Origin: Flavihumibacter sp. UBA7668
Lineage (GTDB): Bacteria > Bacteroidota > Bacteroidia > Chitinophagales > Chitinophagaceae
DNA: 64,000 nt
Reading direction: 5' to 3'
NCBI RefSeq assembly: GCF_002483205.1
Contig: NZ_DLHM01000004.1
Span: forward strand, 838,962-902,961
This document shows, in pieces, positions 33,417 through 41,116 of this stretch. Numbering within the stretch: position 1 is the first letter of the stretch; the number at the start of each line of letters is the position of its first letter. The notes beneath the pieces are model-generated. The model was not told the DNA's origin. It saw only the letters and a list, made by a program, of their open reading frames with translations, and did not search any database. The position numbers and the translations under genes were made by a program.

Positions 33417-34359
33417 GGCCAAGTGCCTGTATACTGGCAATTTTATCTTTGCCCAATTGTTCTTTCAAAGCATCCAGCCCATTGAATTTCTGCTCAGCCC
33501 GCAACCATTTTTTAAGCGTAACACAAATGGTTTCACCATAAATATCTTTTTTGAAATCAAAGATATTCACCTCAATAACCCGGCTGAGACCATCAACCGT
33601 TGGCCGCACGCCAATATTCATCATGCCATTCAGGTGTTCAGGATCGCTTAGTGTTTTGTTTGGAAAGGACACGGTAACTGCATAAACTCCATTCGCCGGA
33701 ATCAGTTTTTCATTGTCAATCAATTGGAGATTGGCAGTTGGGTAACCCAATGTCCGGCCCAATTGATTGCCTTTGACAACCAGCCCTTCAAAAAAATAAT
33801 CATAACCAAGCAGGTTGCCTGCGAGCTCGATATCACCCTGAAGTAATGCCTGCCGGATTCTGGTGGAACTGATCGTAGCTTCTTCCAGCAGTTTGCCGGG
33901 GATTTCCACCAAACCGAAGGCCTGTTCTGCTGCATAGGTTTCTAACAGCTTGAAATCGCCTTCTCTGTTTTGACCAAAACGATGATCATATCCAATAATA
34001 ACGGTGTGCGGATGAAAATTTTGGATGAGGAATTCCTCTACATAAGCTTTCGGAGATTGAGCAGCAAATTCAGGGGTAAATGGTACCACTACCAGGTGAT
34101 CAATCCCTGCTGCCTCCAGCAGCTTAATTTTTTCAGCCATACTGTTCAATAACAGGACCGGTTGTAATTCTTTGCCGACAATCCTTCTCGGATGCGGGTG
34201 AAAAGTTAGGATAACGGTTTCTCCGTTAACTTCTTTTGCCAAACTTTTCATTTGCTCAATAATGGACCCATGTCCCAAATGAACGCCGTCAAAAGTACCA
34301 ATCGTGAGTATGGCATTTTGAAATAAGGGAAGTTGTTCAATATTACGATGTACCTGCAT
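33409..34359 (-). CDS. ribF: bifunctional riboflavin kinase/FAD synthetase
   Basis: A 316-residue protein. The N-terminal FMN adenylyltransferase domain has GTFDGVHLGHGSII and GYDHRFGQNREGD; the C-terminal flavokinase domain has GYPTANLQL and GVYAVTVSF. It makes FMN and then FAD from riboflavin. The frame is open 59 codons further upstream, but that stretch is only the translated repeat array (34376-34453); the ATG at 34359, MQVHRNIEQLPLF, is correct and lies 8 bases below a promoter element. Confidence 0.93.
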   Translation of the reverse strand: MQVHRNIEQLPLFQNAILTIGTFDGVHLGHGSIIEQMKSLAKEVNGETVILTFHPHPRRIVGKELQPVLLLNSMAEKIKLLEAAGIDHLVVVPFTPEFAAQSPKAYVEEFLIQNFHPHTVIIGYDHRFGQNREGDFKLLETYAAEQAFGLVEIPGKLLEEATISSTRIRQALLQGDIELAGNLLGYDYFFEGLVVKGNQLGRTLGYPTANLQLIDNEKLIPANGVYAVTVSFPNKTLSDPEHLNGMMNIGVRPTVDGLSRVIEVNIFDFKKDIYGETICVTLKKWLRAEQKFNGLDALKEQLGKDKIASIQALGLT

Positions 34360-34367
34360 AGGGAGGG

Positions 34368-34375
34368 CAAAAATA
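34368..34375 (-). promoter_or_regulatory. ribF promoter -7 element TATTTTTG
   Basis: The plus strand reads CAAAAATA, an exact TAnnTTTG on the minus strand, 8 bases from the ribF start codon, predicting an almost leaderless mRNA. The -33 region falls inside the adjacent repeat array. Confidence 0.5.
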
Positions 34376-34453
34376 GTGAAAAGTGAAAGGTGAAAGGTGA
34401 AAGGTGAAAGGAGAAAAGGAGAAAAGGAGAAGGGAGGAGGGAGAAGGGAAAGG
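34376..34453 (+). repeat. AAGGTGA/AAGGAGA repeat array upstream of ribF
   Basis: Several GGTGAAA units followed by GGAGAAAA units and a degenerate purine tail. It covers the expected -33 region of ribF. Confidence 0.75.
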
Positions 34454-34743
34454 ATAAAAGTAGGGGGAAGTTGTAAGGCTATCGGAAGGGCGATGCTAAA
34501 GCGAACATAAGATATCCAACCACTTAAAAACAGCATAGAAACAATTAGAAACAGAATAGAAAGAACAAGGAAATCAATCCGGTATTTTATCTAATATGCT
34601 GTTTTTCATACAGTCGAGTATATTCTTAGAGTCGTATAAAACATTTCGTTTTTTTCACCTCTCACCTCTCACCTCTCTCTTTTCACCTTTCATCTTTCAC
34701 CTTTCACCTTTTTTCCCCACCTTCGCAGTTCGAAATCGCAATC
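34454..34743. other. intergenic region between ribF and purM
   Basis: Between two oppositely oriented repeat arrays I see no gene, RNA or clear promoter for purM. The pyrimidine array (34655-34711) ends 32 bases before the purM ATG. Confidence 0.5.
34655..34711 (-). repeat. reverse-oriented repeat array (TCACCTC/TTTCACC)
   Basis: Units TCACCTC followed by CTTTCACC are the complement of the GGTGAAA unit. With the array at 34376-34453 this makes an imperfect inverted repeat with about 200 bases between. Confidence 0.75.
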
Positions 34744-35919
34744 ATGAGTTTGTATTCAAAAAGAGGTGTATCTGCACAAAAGGAAGAAGTTCATAAAGCA
34801 ACGGAAAAATTGGATCAGGGGCTCTATGCGCACGCATTTTGCAAAATCTACCCTGATTATCTTGGAAATGATGCCGATTGGGTAAACCTCATGCATGCGG
34901 ATGGTGCCGGCACCAAAAGTATTCTGGCTTTTCTTTACTGGAAAGAAACCGGCAACCTCGATGTTTGGAAAGGAATTGCTCAGGATGCCATCGTTATGAA
35001 TATTGATGACCTGCTTTGTGTAGGCATTCATGATAATCTGCTTTTTTCCTCCACCATTGACCGCAATAAACGACTTATTCCGGGCGAAGTATTGGAAGCC
35101 ATCATATCCGGAACACAGGAGTTTTTTGATGAAATGAAAACCTACGGGGTGGGTATCCATTACCTGGGTGGAGAAACCGCAGATGTTGGTGATGTGGTCC
35201 GATCTATCGCCGTAAATGGAACGATGACCGCCCGCTGGCCCAAAAATAAACTGATTACCAATGATTTAATCAAAGCTGGCGATGTAATTGTCGGATTTGC
35301 AAGCGCCGGGCAATCCAATTACGAAAAAACATATAACAGCGGAATCGGCAGTAACGGACTTACCAGTGCCCGTCATGATGCCCTGCATAAAGACTATGCC
35401 AGCCAGTTTCCGGAGTCCTTTGATACCGGTTTACCGGAAGAAGTTGTTTATATCGGTCCCAATCACCTTACAGATGCGGTTGAAGTGGCCGGTTTCCCAA
35501 CAACCGATATCGGTCACCTGTTGTTAAGTCCGACCCGCACCTACGCACCCCTCATGAAAGTATTGCTGGAGGAATATTTCGGTGCTATTCATGGACTGGT
35601 TCATTGCAGCGGCGGCGGACAAACAAAATGTCTTAAATACCTGCCGGAGCCTTTCCGGATAATCAAAGACAATCTTTTTGAGCCTCCCGTAGTTTTTGAT
35701 CTACTTAAAAATGCCTCCGGCAGCGACTGGCGGGAAATGTACCAGGTCTTTAACATGGGTCATCGTTTGGAAGTTTTTACCACAGAAGCTGCTGCTGACC
35801 AACTGATTGCAGCTGGAAAAGCACTCGGACTGGGAGGAAATATCGTGGGAAGGGTGGAAGCATCCGGCAAAAAGGAATTAGTTCTTCACAGTCCGGATGG
35901 CTCTATCGTTCACTATTAA
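34744..35919 (+). CDS. purM: phosphoribosylformylglycinamidine cyclo-ligase (Bacteroidota type)
   Basis: A 391-residue AIR-synthase family protein. The N-terminal half shows MHADGAGTKSILA, IAQDAIVMNIDDLLCVG and YLGGETADVGDVV, the ATP- and FGAM-binding PurM pattern; the C-terminal half has CSGGGQTKCLKYL and a final GNIVGRVE segment. It closes the imidazole ring in purine synthesis. Bacteroidota carry this longer, divergent PurM. The ATG at 34744 directly begins the conserved start MSLYSKRGVSAQKEEVH. A hairpin after the stop may end the transcript. Confidence 0.88.
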   Translation: MSLYSKRGVSAQKEEVHKATEKLDQGLYAHAFCKIYPDYLGNDADWVNLMHADGAGTKSILAFLYWKETGNLDVWKGIAQDAIVMNIDDLLCVGIHDNLLFSSTIDRNKRLIPGEVLEAIISGTQEFFDEMKTYGVGIHYLGGETADVGDVVRSIAVNGTMTARWPKNKLITNDLIKAGDVIVGFASAGQSNYEKTYNSGIGSNGLTSARHDALHKDYASQFPESFDTGLPEEVVYIGPNHLTDAVEVAGFPTTDIGHLLLSPTRTYAPLMKVLLEEYFGAIHGLVHCSGGGQTKCLKYLPEPFRIIKDNLFEPPVVFDLLKNASGSDWREMYQVFNMGHRLEVFTTEAAADQLIAAGKALGLGGNIVGRVEASGKKELVLHSPDGSIVHY

Positions 35920-35927
35920 ACGAACTT

Positions 35928-35945
35928 ACCGCAAACCGTTGCGGT
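35928..35945 (+). terminator. possible terminator hairpin after purM
   Basis: ACCGCAA and TTGCGGT (7 bp, perfect) with loop ACCG, 8 bases after the stop codon, but no T tract follows. Confidence 0.4.
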
Positions 35946-36006
35946 ACGCCCAGCCTGCATTTGAGCCTGGACACAGTTCCTCCTTTAGCCTTGATAAGCA
36001 GATAAT

Positions 36007-36015
36007 TATCCACAA
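36007..36015 (+). promoter_or_regulatory. sequence identical to a consensus DnaA box
   Basis: TTATCCACA, the perfect 9-base DnaA box, lies about 29 bases upstream of the rpoD -7 element. A single copy may be chance. Confidence 0.35.
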
Positions 36016-36043
36016 AAGCTATGATTTCTAGCAAGCAGTAGTT

Positions 36044-36051
36044 ATCTTTGC
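36044..36051 (+). promoter_or_regulatory. rpoD promoter -7 element TATCTTTG
   Basis: An exact TAnnTTTG match 104 bases before the rpoD ATG, implying a leader of about 100 bases; a second partial match, TATCTTTA, lies about 30 bases downstream. Confidence 0.5.
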
Positions 36052-36155
36052 AGACAGTTCTGGACCATTTTCGCCTATCTTTAACTGGTAGTTATACAAC
36101 TATTGGCGAACCGTAAGCGTCATATGAGCGTTATTCATTAAATTAATAGACAGGC

Positions 36156-37013
36156 ATGAGGCAGCTAAAAATTGCTACACAGATTACCAACCGCGACTCC
36201 CAGGCGGTAGAAAAGTATTTGCAGGAAATCTCTAAAATCTCCATGATTACCCCGGAAGAGGAAACAACCCTCGCCCAGCGGATTAAAATGGGTGATCAGA
36301 GAGCCCTGGACAAGCTGGTTCAGGCGAACCTTCGTTTCGTGGTATCTGTGGCAAAGCAATACCAACACCAGGGTCTTTCCCTGAGTGACCTGATCAATGA
36401 AGGAAATCTTGGTCTGATCAAAGCCGCACAACGTTTTGATGAAACCAAGGGTTTTAAATTTATCTCCTATGCCGTATGGTGGATTCGTCAGTCCATTCTT
36501 CAGGCTTTGGCTGAGCAGGGTCGTCTGGTTCGTTTGCCTCAGAACAAGATCGGAACCTATAACAAAGCCAATAAAGCTTATATGGCATTCGAACAGGAAC
36601 ATGAGCGGGAGCCTTCAACTGAAGAGCTCGCTGAAATCCTGGAAATGAGCGAAACTGAAATCAATAATATTTTTCAAAGTAATACCCGTCACACTTCACT
36701 CGATGCACCCGTTCACGAAGCCGAAGATGTTGCAATGGGTGATTTGCTGGAAGGAAGTGACGATACCGACGAAGACGTTATGCAGGATTCTCTCCGGAAT
36801 GAAATTCGGCGGGTATTGAAATCTTTGAGTCCCCGTGAAGCGGAAATTGTTAACGCTTATTTTGGCCTGGATGGTGAAAATGGAGTAACCATTGAGCAAA
36901 TTGGACAGAAATACGATCTTACCAAAGAGCGTATCCGCCAAATCAAAGAAAGAGCCATCAAGCGCCTGCAAAAGGCCCGCTATAGCAATGCACTGAAAGC
37001 GTATCTGGGATAA
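36156..37013 (+). CDS. rpoD: primary sigma factor (short Bacteroidota RpoD)
   Basis: A 285-residue sigma-70 protein. It begins nearly at region 1.2 (SQAVEKYLQEISKISMITPE) and lacks region 1.1, as usual for the Bacteroidota housekeeping sigma factor. Region 2 has ANLRFVVSVAKQYQ, GLSLSDLINEGNLGLIKAA and FKFISYAVWWIRQSI (-10 reading and melting); region 3 follows QNKIG; region 4 has LSPREAEIVNAYFG and YDLTKERIRQIKERAIKRLQ (-35 reading). It directs transcription from the TAnnTTTG promoters seen in this window. GGTGAAA repeats begin one base after its stop. Confidence 0.95.
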   Translation: MRQLKIATQITNRDSQAVEKYLQEISKISMITPEEETTLAQRIKMGDQRALDKLVQANLRFVVSVAKQYQHQGLSLSDLINEGNLGLIKAAQRFDETKGFKFISYAVWWIRQSILQALAEQGRLVRLPQNKIGTYNKANKAYMAFEQEHEREPSTEELAEILEMSETEINNIFQSNTRHTSLDAPVHEAEDVAMGDLLEGSDDTDEDVMQDSLRNEIRRVLKSLSPREAEIVNAYFGLDGENGVTIEQIGQKYDLTKERIRQIKERAIKRLQKARYSNALKAYLG

Positions 37014-37014
37014 T

Positions 37015-37055
37015 GGTGAAAGGTGAAAGGTGAAAGGTGAAAGGTGAATGGTGAA
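37015..37055 (+). repeat. GGTGAAA tandem array after rpoD
   Basis: Five GGTGAAA units with a final GGTGAAT/GGTGAA variant start one base after the rpoD stop codon and precede its terminator. Confidence 0.85.
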
Positions 37056-37078
37056 TTCCCGGGAAAGCGTAAAATAGT

Positions 37079-37112
37079 GGCCGTCTCTTAACCAGGAGAT
37101 GGCCTTTTTTTT
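37079..37112 (+). terminator. rpoD terminator
   Basis: GGCCGTCTC and GAGATGGCC (9 bp, one G-T pair), loop TTAACCAG, then eight T. Confidence 0.88.
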
Positions 37113-37146
37113 AACCTTTTCTCACATGTTTTGTTGTATGGACCCT

Positions 37147-38028
37147 ATGCGGATCATTTTTCTTTACCTTATTCTTTTGACAGGACTTATATCCTGCGAA
37201 AAATCTGTCCGGTTTGACCTGGACAAACAGGAAACTAAACTGGTGGTGGAAGGCACCATCGAAACCGGAACAGCTCCGCTTTTCTTCCTATCCCGCAGCC
37301 TGGATTTTTTTAGCGAAATCAATCCCGAAATACTAACGGGCTCCTTTGTGCGAAATGCCGTTGTGCGTGTATCCAATGGAACAAAAACCCACCAGTTGAA
37401 AGAATATGGAATTCCAACACCGGCGGGAACTATTTATTATTATTCAACGGACTCCTCTAATCTTGCAACAGCATTTATCGGAGAGGAAGGAACATCCTAT
37501 TCTCTGGAAATTACCGTAGAAGGAAAAATCTATACCGCCAATACAACTATACCTTTCCATAGAAAAACAGTTGATTCACTCTGGTGGAGGCCGTCCATCA
37601 ATAATCCGGATACCAATAAAGTGGTGATGATGGCCAGGGTAACAGATCCCCCCGGATTTGGAAACTATATCCGTTTTTTTAACTCAACCAATGGAGGCCC
37701 CTTCAATCCCGGATTAAATTCAGTATTCGACGATCAGATCGTTGATGGAAGTGCTTATGATATTGAAGTGGAAAAAGGCATCAATCGGAATGAAGAAATT
37801 GATTTTGAAACCTATTCCTTCTTTGACAGGGGAGATACCGTTATCCTTAAATTTACCAATATCGATAAAGCCTGTTTCGATTTCTGGAGAACCATGGAAT
37901 ACAATTATGGCTCCATAGGTAGTCCGTTTGCCAACCCAACCAGGGTGTTAAGTAATATTAAAGGCGGTGCCCTGGGGTATTTCGGCGGTTACTCAGTACA
38001 GTATGATACACTCGTTATCCCCAAGTGA
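37147..38028 (+). CDS. DUF4249 lipoprotein
   Basis: A 293-residue predicted lipoprotein: MRIIFLYLILLTGLISC gives a signal peptide with lipobox LISC. The mature start, VRFDLDKQETKLVVEGTIETG, and later TYSLEITVEGKIYTANTTIP-like region (here SYSLEITVEGKIYTANTTIP) match DUF4249, surface-associated lipoproteins usually encoded next to a TonB-dependent receptor. No receptor is adjacent here. ATG 37138 is a near alternative; a frame start further up would run into the rpoD terminator. Function is unknown; the family is sometimes linked to nutrient or iron uptake. Confidence 0.78.
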   Translation: MRIIFLYLILLTGLISCEKSVRFDLDKQETKLVVEGTIETGTAPLFFLSRSLDFFSEINPEILTGSFVRNAVVRVSNGTKTHQLKEYGIPTPAGTIYYYSTDSSNLATAFIGEEGTSYSLEITVEGKIYTANTTIPFHRKTVDSLWWRPSINNPDTNKVVMMARVTDPPGFGNYIRFFNSTNGGPFNPGLNSVFDDQIVDGSAYDIEVEKGINRNEEIDFETYSFFDRGDTVILKFTNIDKACFDFWRTMEYNYGSIGSPFANPTRVLSNIKGGALGYFGGYSVQYDTLVIPK

Positions 38029-38060
38029 TTTCACTCACATTGAATTAACAAATTTGAATG

Positions 38061-38068
38061 TAAATTTG
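38061..38068 (+). promoter_or_regulatory. trxB promoter -7 element TAAATTTG
   Basis: An exact TAnnTTTG match, with TTG at 38040-38042 at suitable -33 spacing, 27 bases before the trxB ATG. Confidence 0.6.
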
Positions 38069-38094
38069 CAGGCTCTAAACTTTAATAGACCCGT

Positions 38095-39048
38095 ATGGAT
38101 AATAAATCAACCGAACACGTACACAGTTTAATAATTGGCTCTGGTCCGGCTGGATACACTGCCGCAATATATGCGTCCCGCGCCGCTTTGAACCCGGTTT
38201 TATACCAGGGGATTCAGCCTGGCGGGCAATTAACCATCACTACAGAAGTGGAAAACTATCCGGGTTATGCCCAGGGAATCCAGGGACCTGAAATGATGGA
38301 GGATTTTGAAAAACAGGCCAAACGTATGGGCGCCGATATCCGCTATGGATTGGCTACCAGTGTGGATTTTTCAAAACGTCCTTTTACAGTTGTAATTGAT
38401 GAGGAAAAAACGATCACTGCAGATTCTGTCATCATAGCAACAGGCGCATCTGCAAAATGGCTGGGTATCGAAAGCGAACAAAAGCTGAATGGGTTTGGTG
38501 TAAGTGCCTGTGCCGTATGTGATGGATTCTTTTTTAAAGGAAAGGAAGTGGCAATTGTTGGTGCCGGTGATACGGCCTGTGAAGAAGCACTCTATCTGTC
38601 CAAATTGACAACGCGGGTACACATGATCGTTAGAAAAGGGGAGGATGGAATGAAAGCTTCCAAAGTGATGCAGGATCGCGTTAAAGCAACACCGAATATT
38701 ACCATTTACTGGAATACTGAAACCGATGAGATTCTGGGTGATAAGAAGGTGGAAGGAGTCCGCATTAAAAATATACTGACCGGTGAAAAGACAGAAATCG
38801 CCCTAAACGGTTTTTTTGTTGCCATCGGCCACCAGCCCAACTCAGATATTTTTAAAGGTTGGCTGGAAATGGATGAAGCCGGGTATATAAAAACCGTTCC
38901 CGGAACCTCCAAAACCAGCGTGGAAGGGGTTTTTGCCGCTGGTGATGTGCAGGATAAAATTTATCGTCAGGCGGTTACTGCCGCCGGAAGTGGCTGTATG
39001 GCAGCCCTTGATGCAGAGCGTTTTCTCTCTGCAGCAGGACACGTTTAA
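38095..39048 (+). CDS. trxB: thioredoxin reductase
   Basis: A 317-residue flavoprotein. It shows the FAD motif IGSGPAGYTAAIYASRA, the redox-active pair C139 and C142 in ACAVCDG, the NADPH-binding motif VGAGDTACEEALYLSKL and the C-terminal FAD motif GVFAAGDVQDKIYRQAVTAA. It reduces thioredoxin with NADPH in the cytoplasm. Length and order fit the family exactly. It is followed by a hairpin and then folB. Confidence 0.95.
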   Translation: MDNKSTEHVHSLIIGSGPAGYTAAIYASRAALNPVLYQGIQPGGQLTITTEVENYPGYAQGIQGPEMMEDFEKQAKRMGADIRYGLATSVDFSKRPFTVVIDEEKTITADSVIIATGASAKWLGIESEQKLNGFGVSACAVCDGFFFKGKEVAIVGAGDTACEEALYLSKLTTRVHMIVRKGEDGMKASKVMQDRVKATPNITIYWNTETDEILGDKKVEGVRIKNILTGEKTEIALNGFFVAIGHQPNSDIFKGWLEMDEAGYIKTVPGTSKTSVEGVFAAGDVQDKIYRQAVTAAGSGCMAALDAERFLSAAGHV

Positions 39049-39081
39049 AAAAATAATACTGGAGTCTATCGCATAATTGAT

Positions 39082-39110
39082 AATTTGGCGGCAAGTAAAG
39101 CCGCCAAATT
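39082..39110. promoter_or_regulatory. 11-bp perfect hairpin in front of folB
   Basis: AATTTGGCGGC (39082-39092) and GCCGCCAAATT (39100-39110) pair perfectly with loop AAGTAAA, ending 4 bases before the folB ATG. There is no T tract. It could attenuate transcription from trxB or shield the folB start in mRNA. Confidence 0.6.
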
Positions 39111-39114
39111 TGTT

Positions 39115-39471
39115 ATGTTAACCGTTCACCTGCACCAACTGGTTTTCCATGGTTTCCATGGACTTTTTCCCGGAGAAGAACAAACCGGGAATGATTTTGA
39201 AGTGAATCTCGATGTACATTATGTTGTCAAAAAAGACAGATATGACAGTCTCAAACACCTGATCAGCTATGAAGACTTGTTTATAATTGTTCAGAAAAGA
39301 ATGGCTATCCCAACCCCTTTGCTGGAAGAAATTGCTGACTCAATAATTCATAAAATTCATCATCAATTCGGTAATATTGTCAAAATCACGATCAGTATTT
39401 ATAAACTAAATGCGCCGATCCATCAGTTTAATGGAAAGGTGGGCATCAGTTTGACCCGTAGTTTTGATTAG
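39115..39471 (+). CDS. folB: dihydroneopterin aldolase
   Basis: A 118-residue protein of the FolB family, which converts dihydroneopterin to hydroxymethyl-dihydropterin in folate synthesis. The pattern LHQLVFHGFHGLFPGEEQTGNDFEV-type start (residues 5-30), the YEDLF segment, LEEIADSIIHKI and VKITISIYKLNAPI near the C-terminus is diagnostic. ATG 39115 is preferred to an in-frame TTG at 39085 that lies inside the hairpin. It ends 3 bases before the TPR gene. Confidence 0.9.
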   Translation: MLTVHLHQLVFHGFHGLFPGEEQTGNDFEVNLDVHYVVKKDRYDSLKHLISYEDLFIIVQKRMAIPTPLLEEIADSIIHKIHHQFGNIVKITISIYKLNAPIHQFNGKVGISLTRSFD

Positions 39472-39474
39472 TTC

Positions 39475-40236
39475 ATGAAACGATTATTTCTTCTGCTTGC
39501 TTTTTATTCCGGATTGATTTCAGCGTGTTTGGCGCAGGAAACTGAGCAGCTTATAAAAAAAGCCGATGAGTTTGAAAAGGCACTGAATGATCAGTTGGCT
39601 TATCAGCAATACCTCCGGGTGTTGGAAGTAGAGCCGGCCAATCATACCGCTTTATTTAAAGCAAGTTTGCTGGCAGATCGGCTGGGGAACAGGCTGGAAG
39701 CTGAAAAGGCGAAACGGGATGCCTATTATAAAAAAGCAAATCAATTTGCCAGTAAAGCATTGCAACTCTATCCCAATTCAGGAGATGCTCATTTTACAAT
39801 GGCAGTTTCCCTGGGAAGGGTGGCATTGATGAGTTCGGGTAAAGAATTGGTGGAATCAATAAAGAAGATCAAATACCACGCAGATAAAGCGATACAGATA
39901 AATCCCAATGATTTTCGTCCTTACCATGTATTGGGGCGGTGGTATTATGAAATCTCGGATCTGGGCAGTTTTAAAAGAGGAGCGGTGAAGTTATTTTATG
40001 GCGCCTTCCCCGATGCAAGCTTTGATCTGGCAGCCAAAGCGTATGAAAAAAGCATGGCACTCAACCCTTCCTTTATCCTCAATTATTTCGAACTGGCCCG
40101 GGCATATCACCAGTTGGATCAACGGGCCAAAGCCATCGGCCTGCTTAAAAAAATGCAAACATTACCTGCAAAGATGGAGGACGACGTAAAAGTTAAGGCA
40201 GCAGGAAAAAAACTGCTGCACAAACTGGCGGCCTGA
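39475..40236 (+). CDS. exported TPR protein resembling RMDN-type repeats
   Basis: A 253-residue protein with a signal peptide (MKRLFLLLAFYSGLISACLA, a possible lipobox SAC being less likely). The mature part is built of TPR-like helices: YQQYLRVLEVEPANHTALFK, AMQLYPNSGDAHFTMAVSLG-like repeat, IQINPNDFRPYHVLGRWYYE and MALNPSFILNYFELARAYHQ. The segment HVLGRWYYEISDLGSFKRGA with GAFPDASFDLAAKAYEKS closely recalls eukaryotic RMDN/FAM82 (regulator of microtubule dynamics) proteins. It is co-directional and 3 bases after folB. Role unknown; the envelope location and scaffold fold suggest a binding protein. Confidence 0.65.
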   Translation: MKRLFLLLAFYSGLISACLAQETEQLIKKADEFEKALNDQLAYQQYLRVLEVEPANHTALFKASLLADRLGNRLEAEKAKRDAYYKKANQFASKALQLYPNSGDAHFTMAVSLGRVALMSSGKELVESIKKIKYHADKAIQINPNDFRPYHVLGRWYYEISDLGSFKRGAVKLFYGAFPDASFDLAAKAYEKSMALNPSFILNYFELARAYHQLDQRAKAIGLLKKMQTLPAKMEDDVKVKAAGKKLLHKLAA

Positions 40237-40270
40237 TTATTGGGAATACCGTATTATTGCAGCACTTGTT

Positions 40271-41116
40271 ATGTCTTATACTACCAATTATAGTATTGCG
40301 TTGGAAGAGCTCTCTGATCTGTCTGACAAACACCTCCTGGTTCAATTGAGCGGTGAGGGAATCCGTTTGCTCGGACTTGATGAAAACAGGCAGCCGCTGC
40401 TGCTGGAAATTTATCAGTTTGAAATAAATGAGGAAGATGCCTCTATTTCATTGAAGGATTGGATAATGGATAAAAAAGACTGGATCCGTCAATGGAAAAA
40501 AGTACATGTTTTATATCAGTCGCAACAGGTGACGCTTATCCCATCTGCTTTGTATGGAAATGATAATGGAAAGGAGTGGCTGGATTGCCAATTTGGTGAT
40601 CTGTTCAAAGGCACTATGTTAACAGACCTACATTTAAACGGAGAACATTATACGGTATTTCGTATGCCCAGTTCCGTTTATTCTGCGATGGCCGATCTTC
40701 ATTCCAATGCAACCCATACGCACCAGCTAACCACCTGGATGCAGGAACTTAATAAACGGAATCATCCGGAAGAAGGGATTTTATATCTGGTAATTGATCA
40801 GCACCGGATTTTTATGGCATTGCATCATACTGGCTGGAAGTTTTTCCAGCAGTTGGATTACCAAACTCCGGATGATGTCAGTTACCTGGTTCTGTCGGTT
40901 TTACAACAATTCGGGCTTGCTCCGGAATCGACAAAGGTTGAATGGTCGGGCTGGATGGAAACTTCCAGTGCGCTTTACCTTGATCTCTATAAATACCTGG
41001 GCAATCTGGCTTTGAGCCCGATGCCGGACGGCATTCAATTGAACGACCGGCAATTGCAGGGAATGAATGCTCATTTTTTTACCCCACTTATTCAGGCAGG
41101 ATTATGCGTATCATAA
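40271..41116 (+). CDS. DUF3822 protein
   Basis: A 281-residue cytoplasmic protein. The layout (SIALEELSDLSDKHLLVQLS start, VHVLYQSQQVTLIPSALYG in the middle, ILYLVIDQHRIFMALHHTGW in the second half) matches DUF3822, a Bacteroidota family of predicted actin-like ATPase fold with no known activity, regularly found just before rsmD. It overlaps rsmD by 13 bases, so the two are translationally coupled. Family call is from recollection of these segments. Confidence 0.7.
   Translation: MSYTTNYSIALEELSDLSDKHLLVQLSGEGIRLLGLDENRQPLLLEIYQFEINEEDASISLKDWIMDKKDWIRQWKKVHVLYQSQQVTLIPSALYGNDNGKEWLDCQFGDLFKGTMLTDLHLNGEHYTVFRMPSSVYSAMADLHSNATHTHQLTTWMQELNKRNHPEEGILYLVIDQHRIFMALHHTGWKFFQQLDYQTPDDVSYLVLSVLQQFGLAPESTKVEWSGWMETSSALYLDLYKYLGNLALSPMPDGIQLNDRQLQGMNAHFFTPLIQAGLCVS

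Noticed and set aside
34360..34536. 59-residue N-terminal extension of RibF
   Set aside because: It is the translation of the GGTGAAA/GGAGAAA repeat array, and the true RibF start is the ATG at 34359, next to a promoter element.
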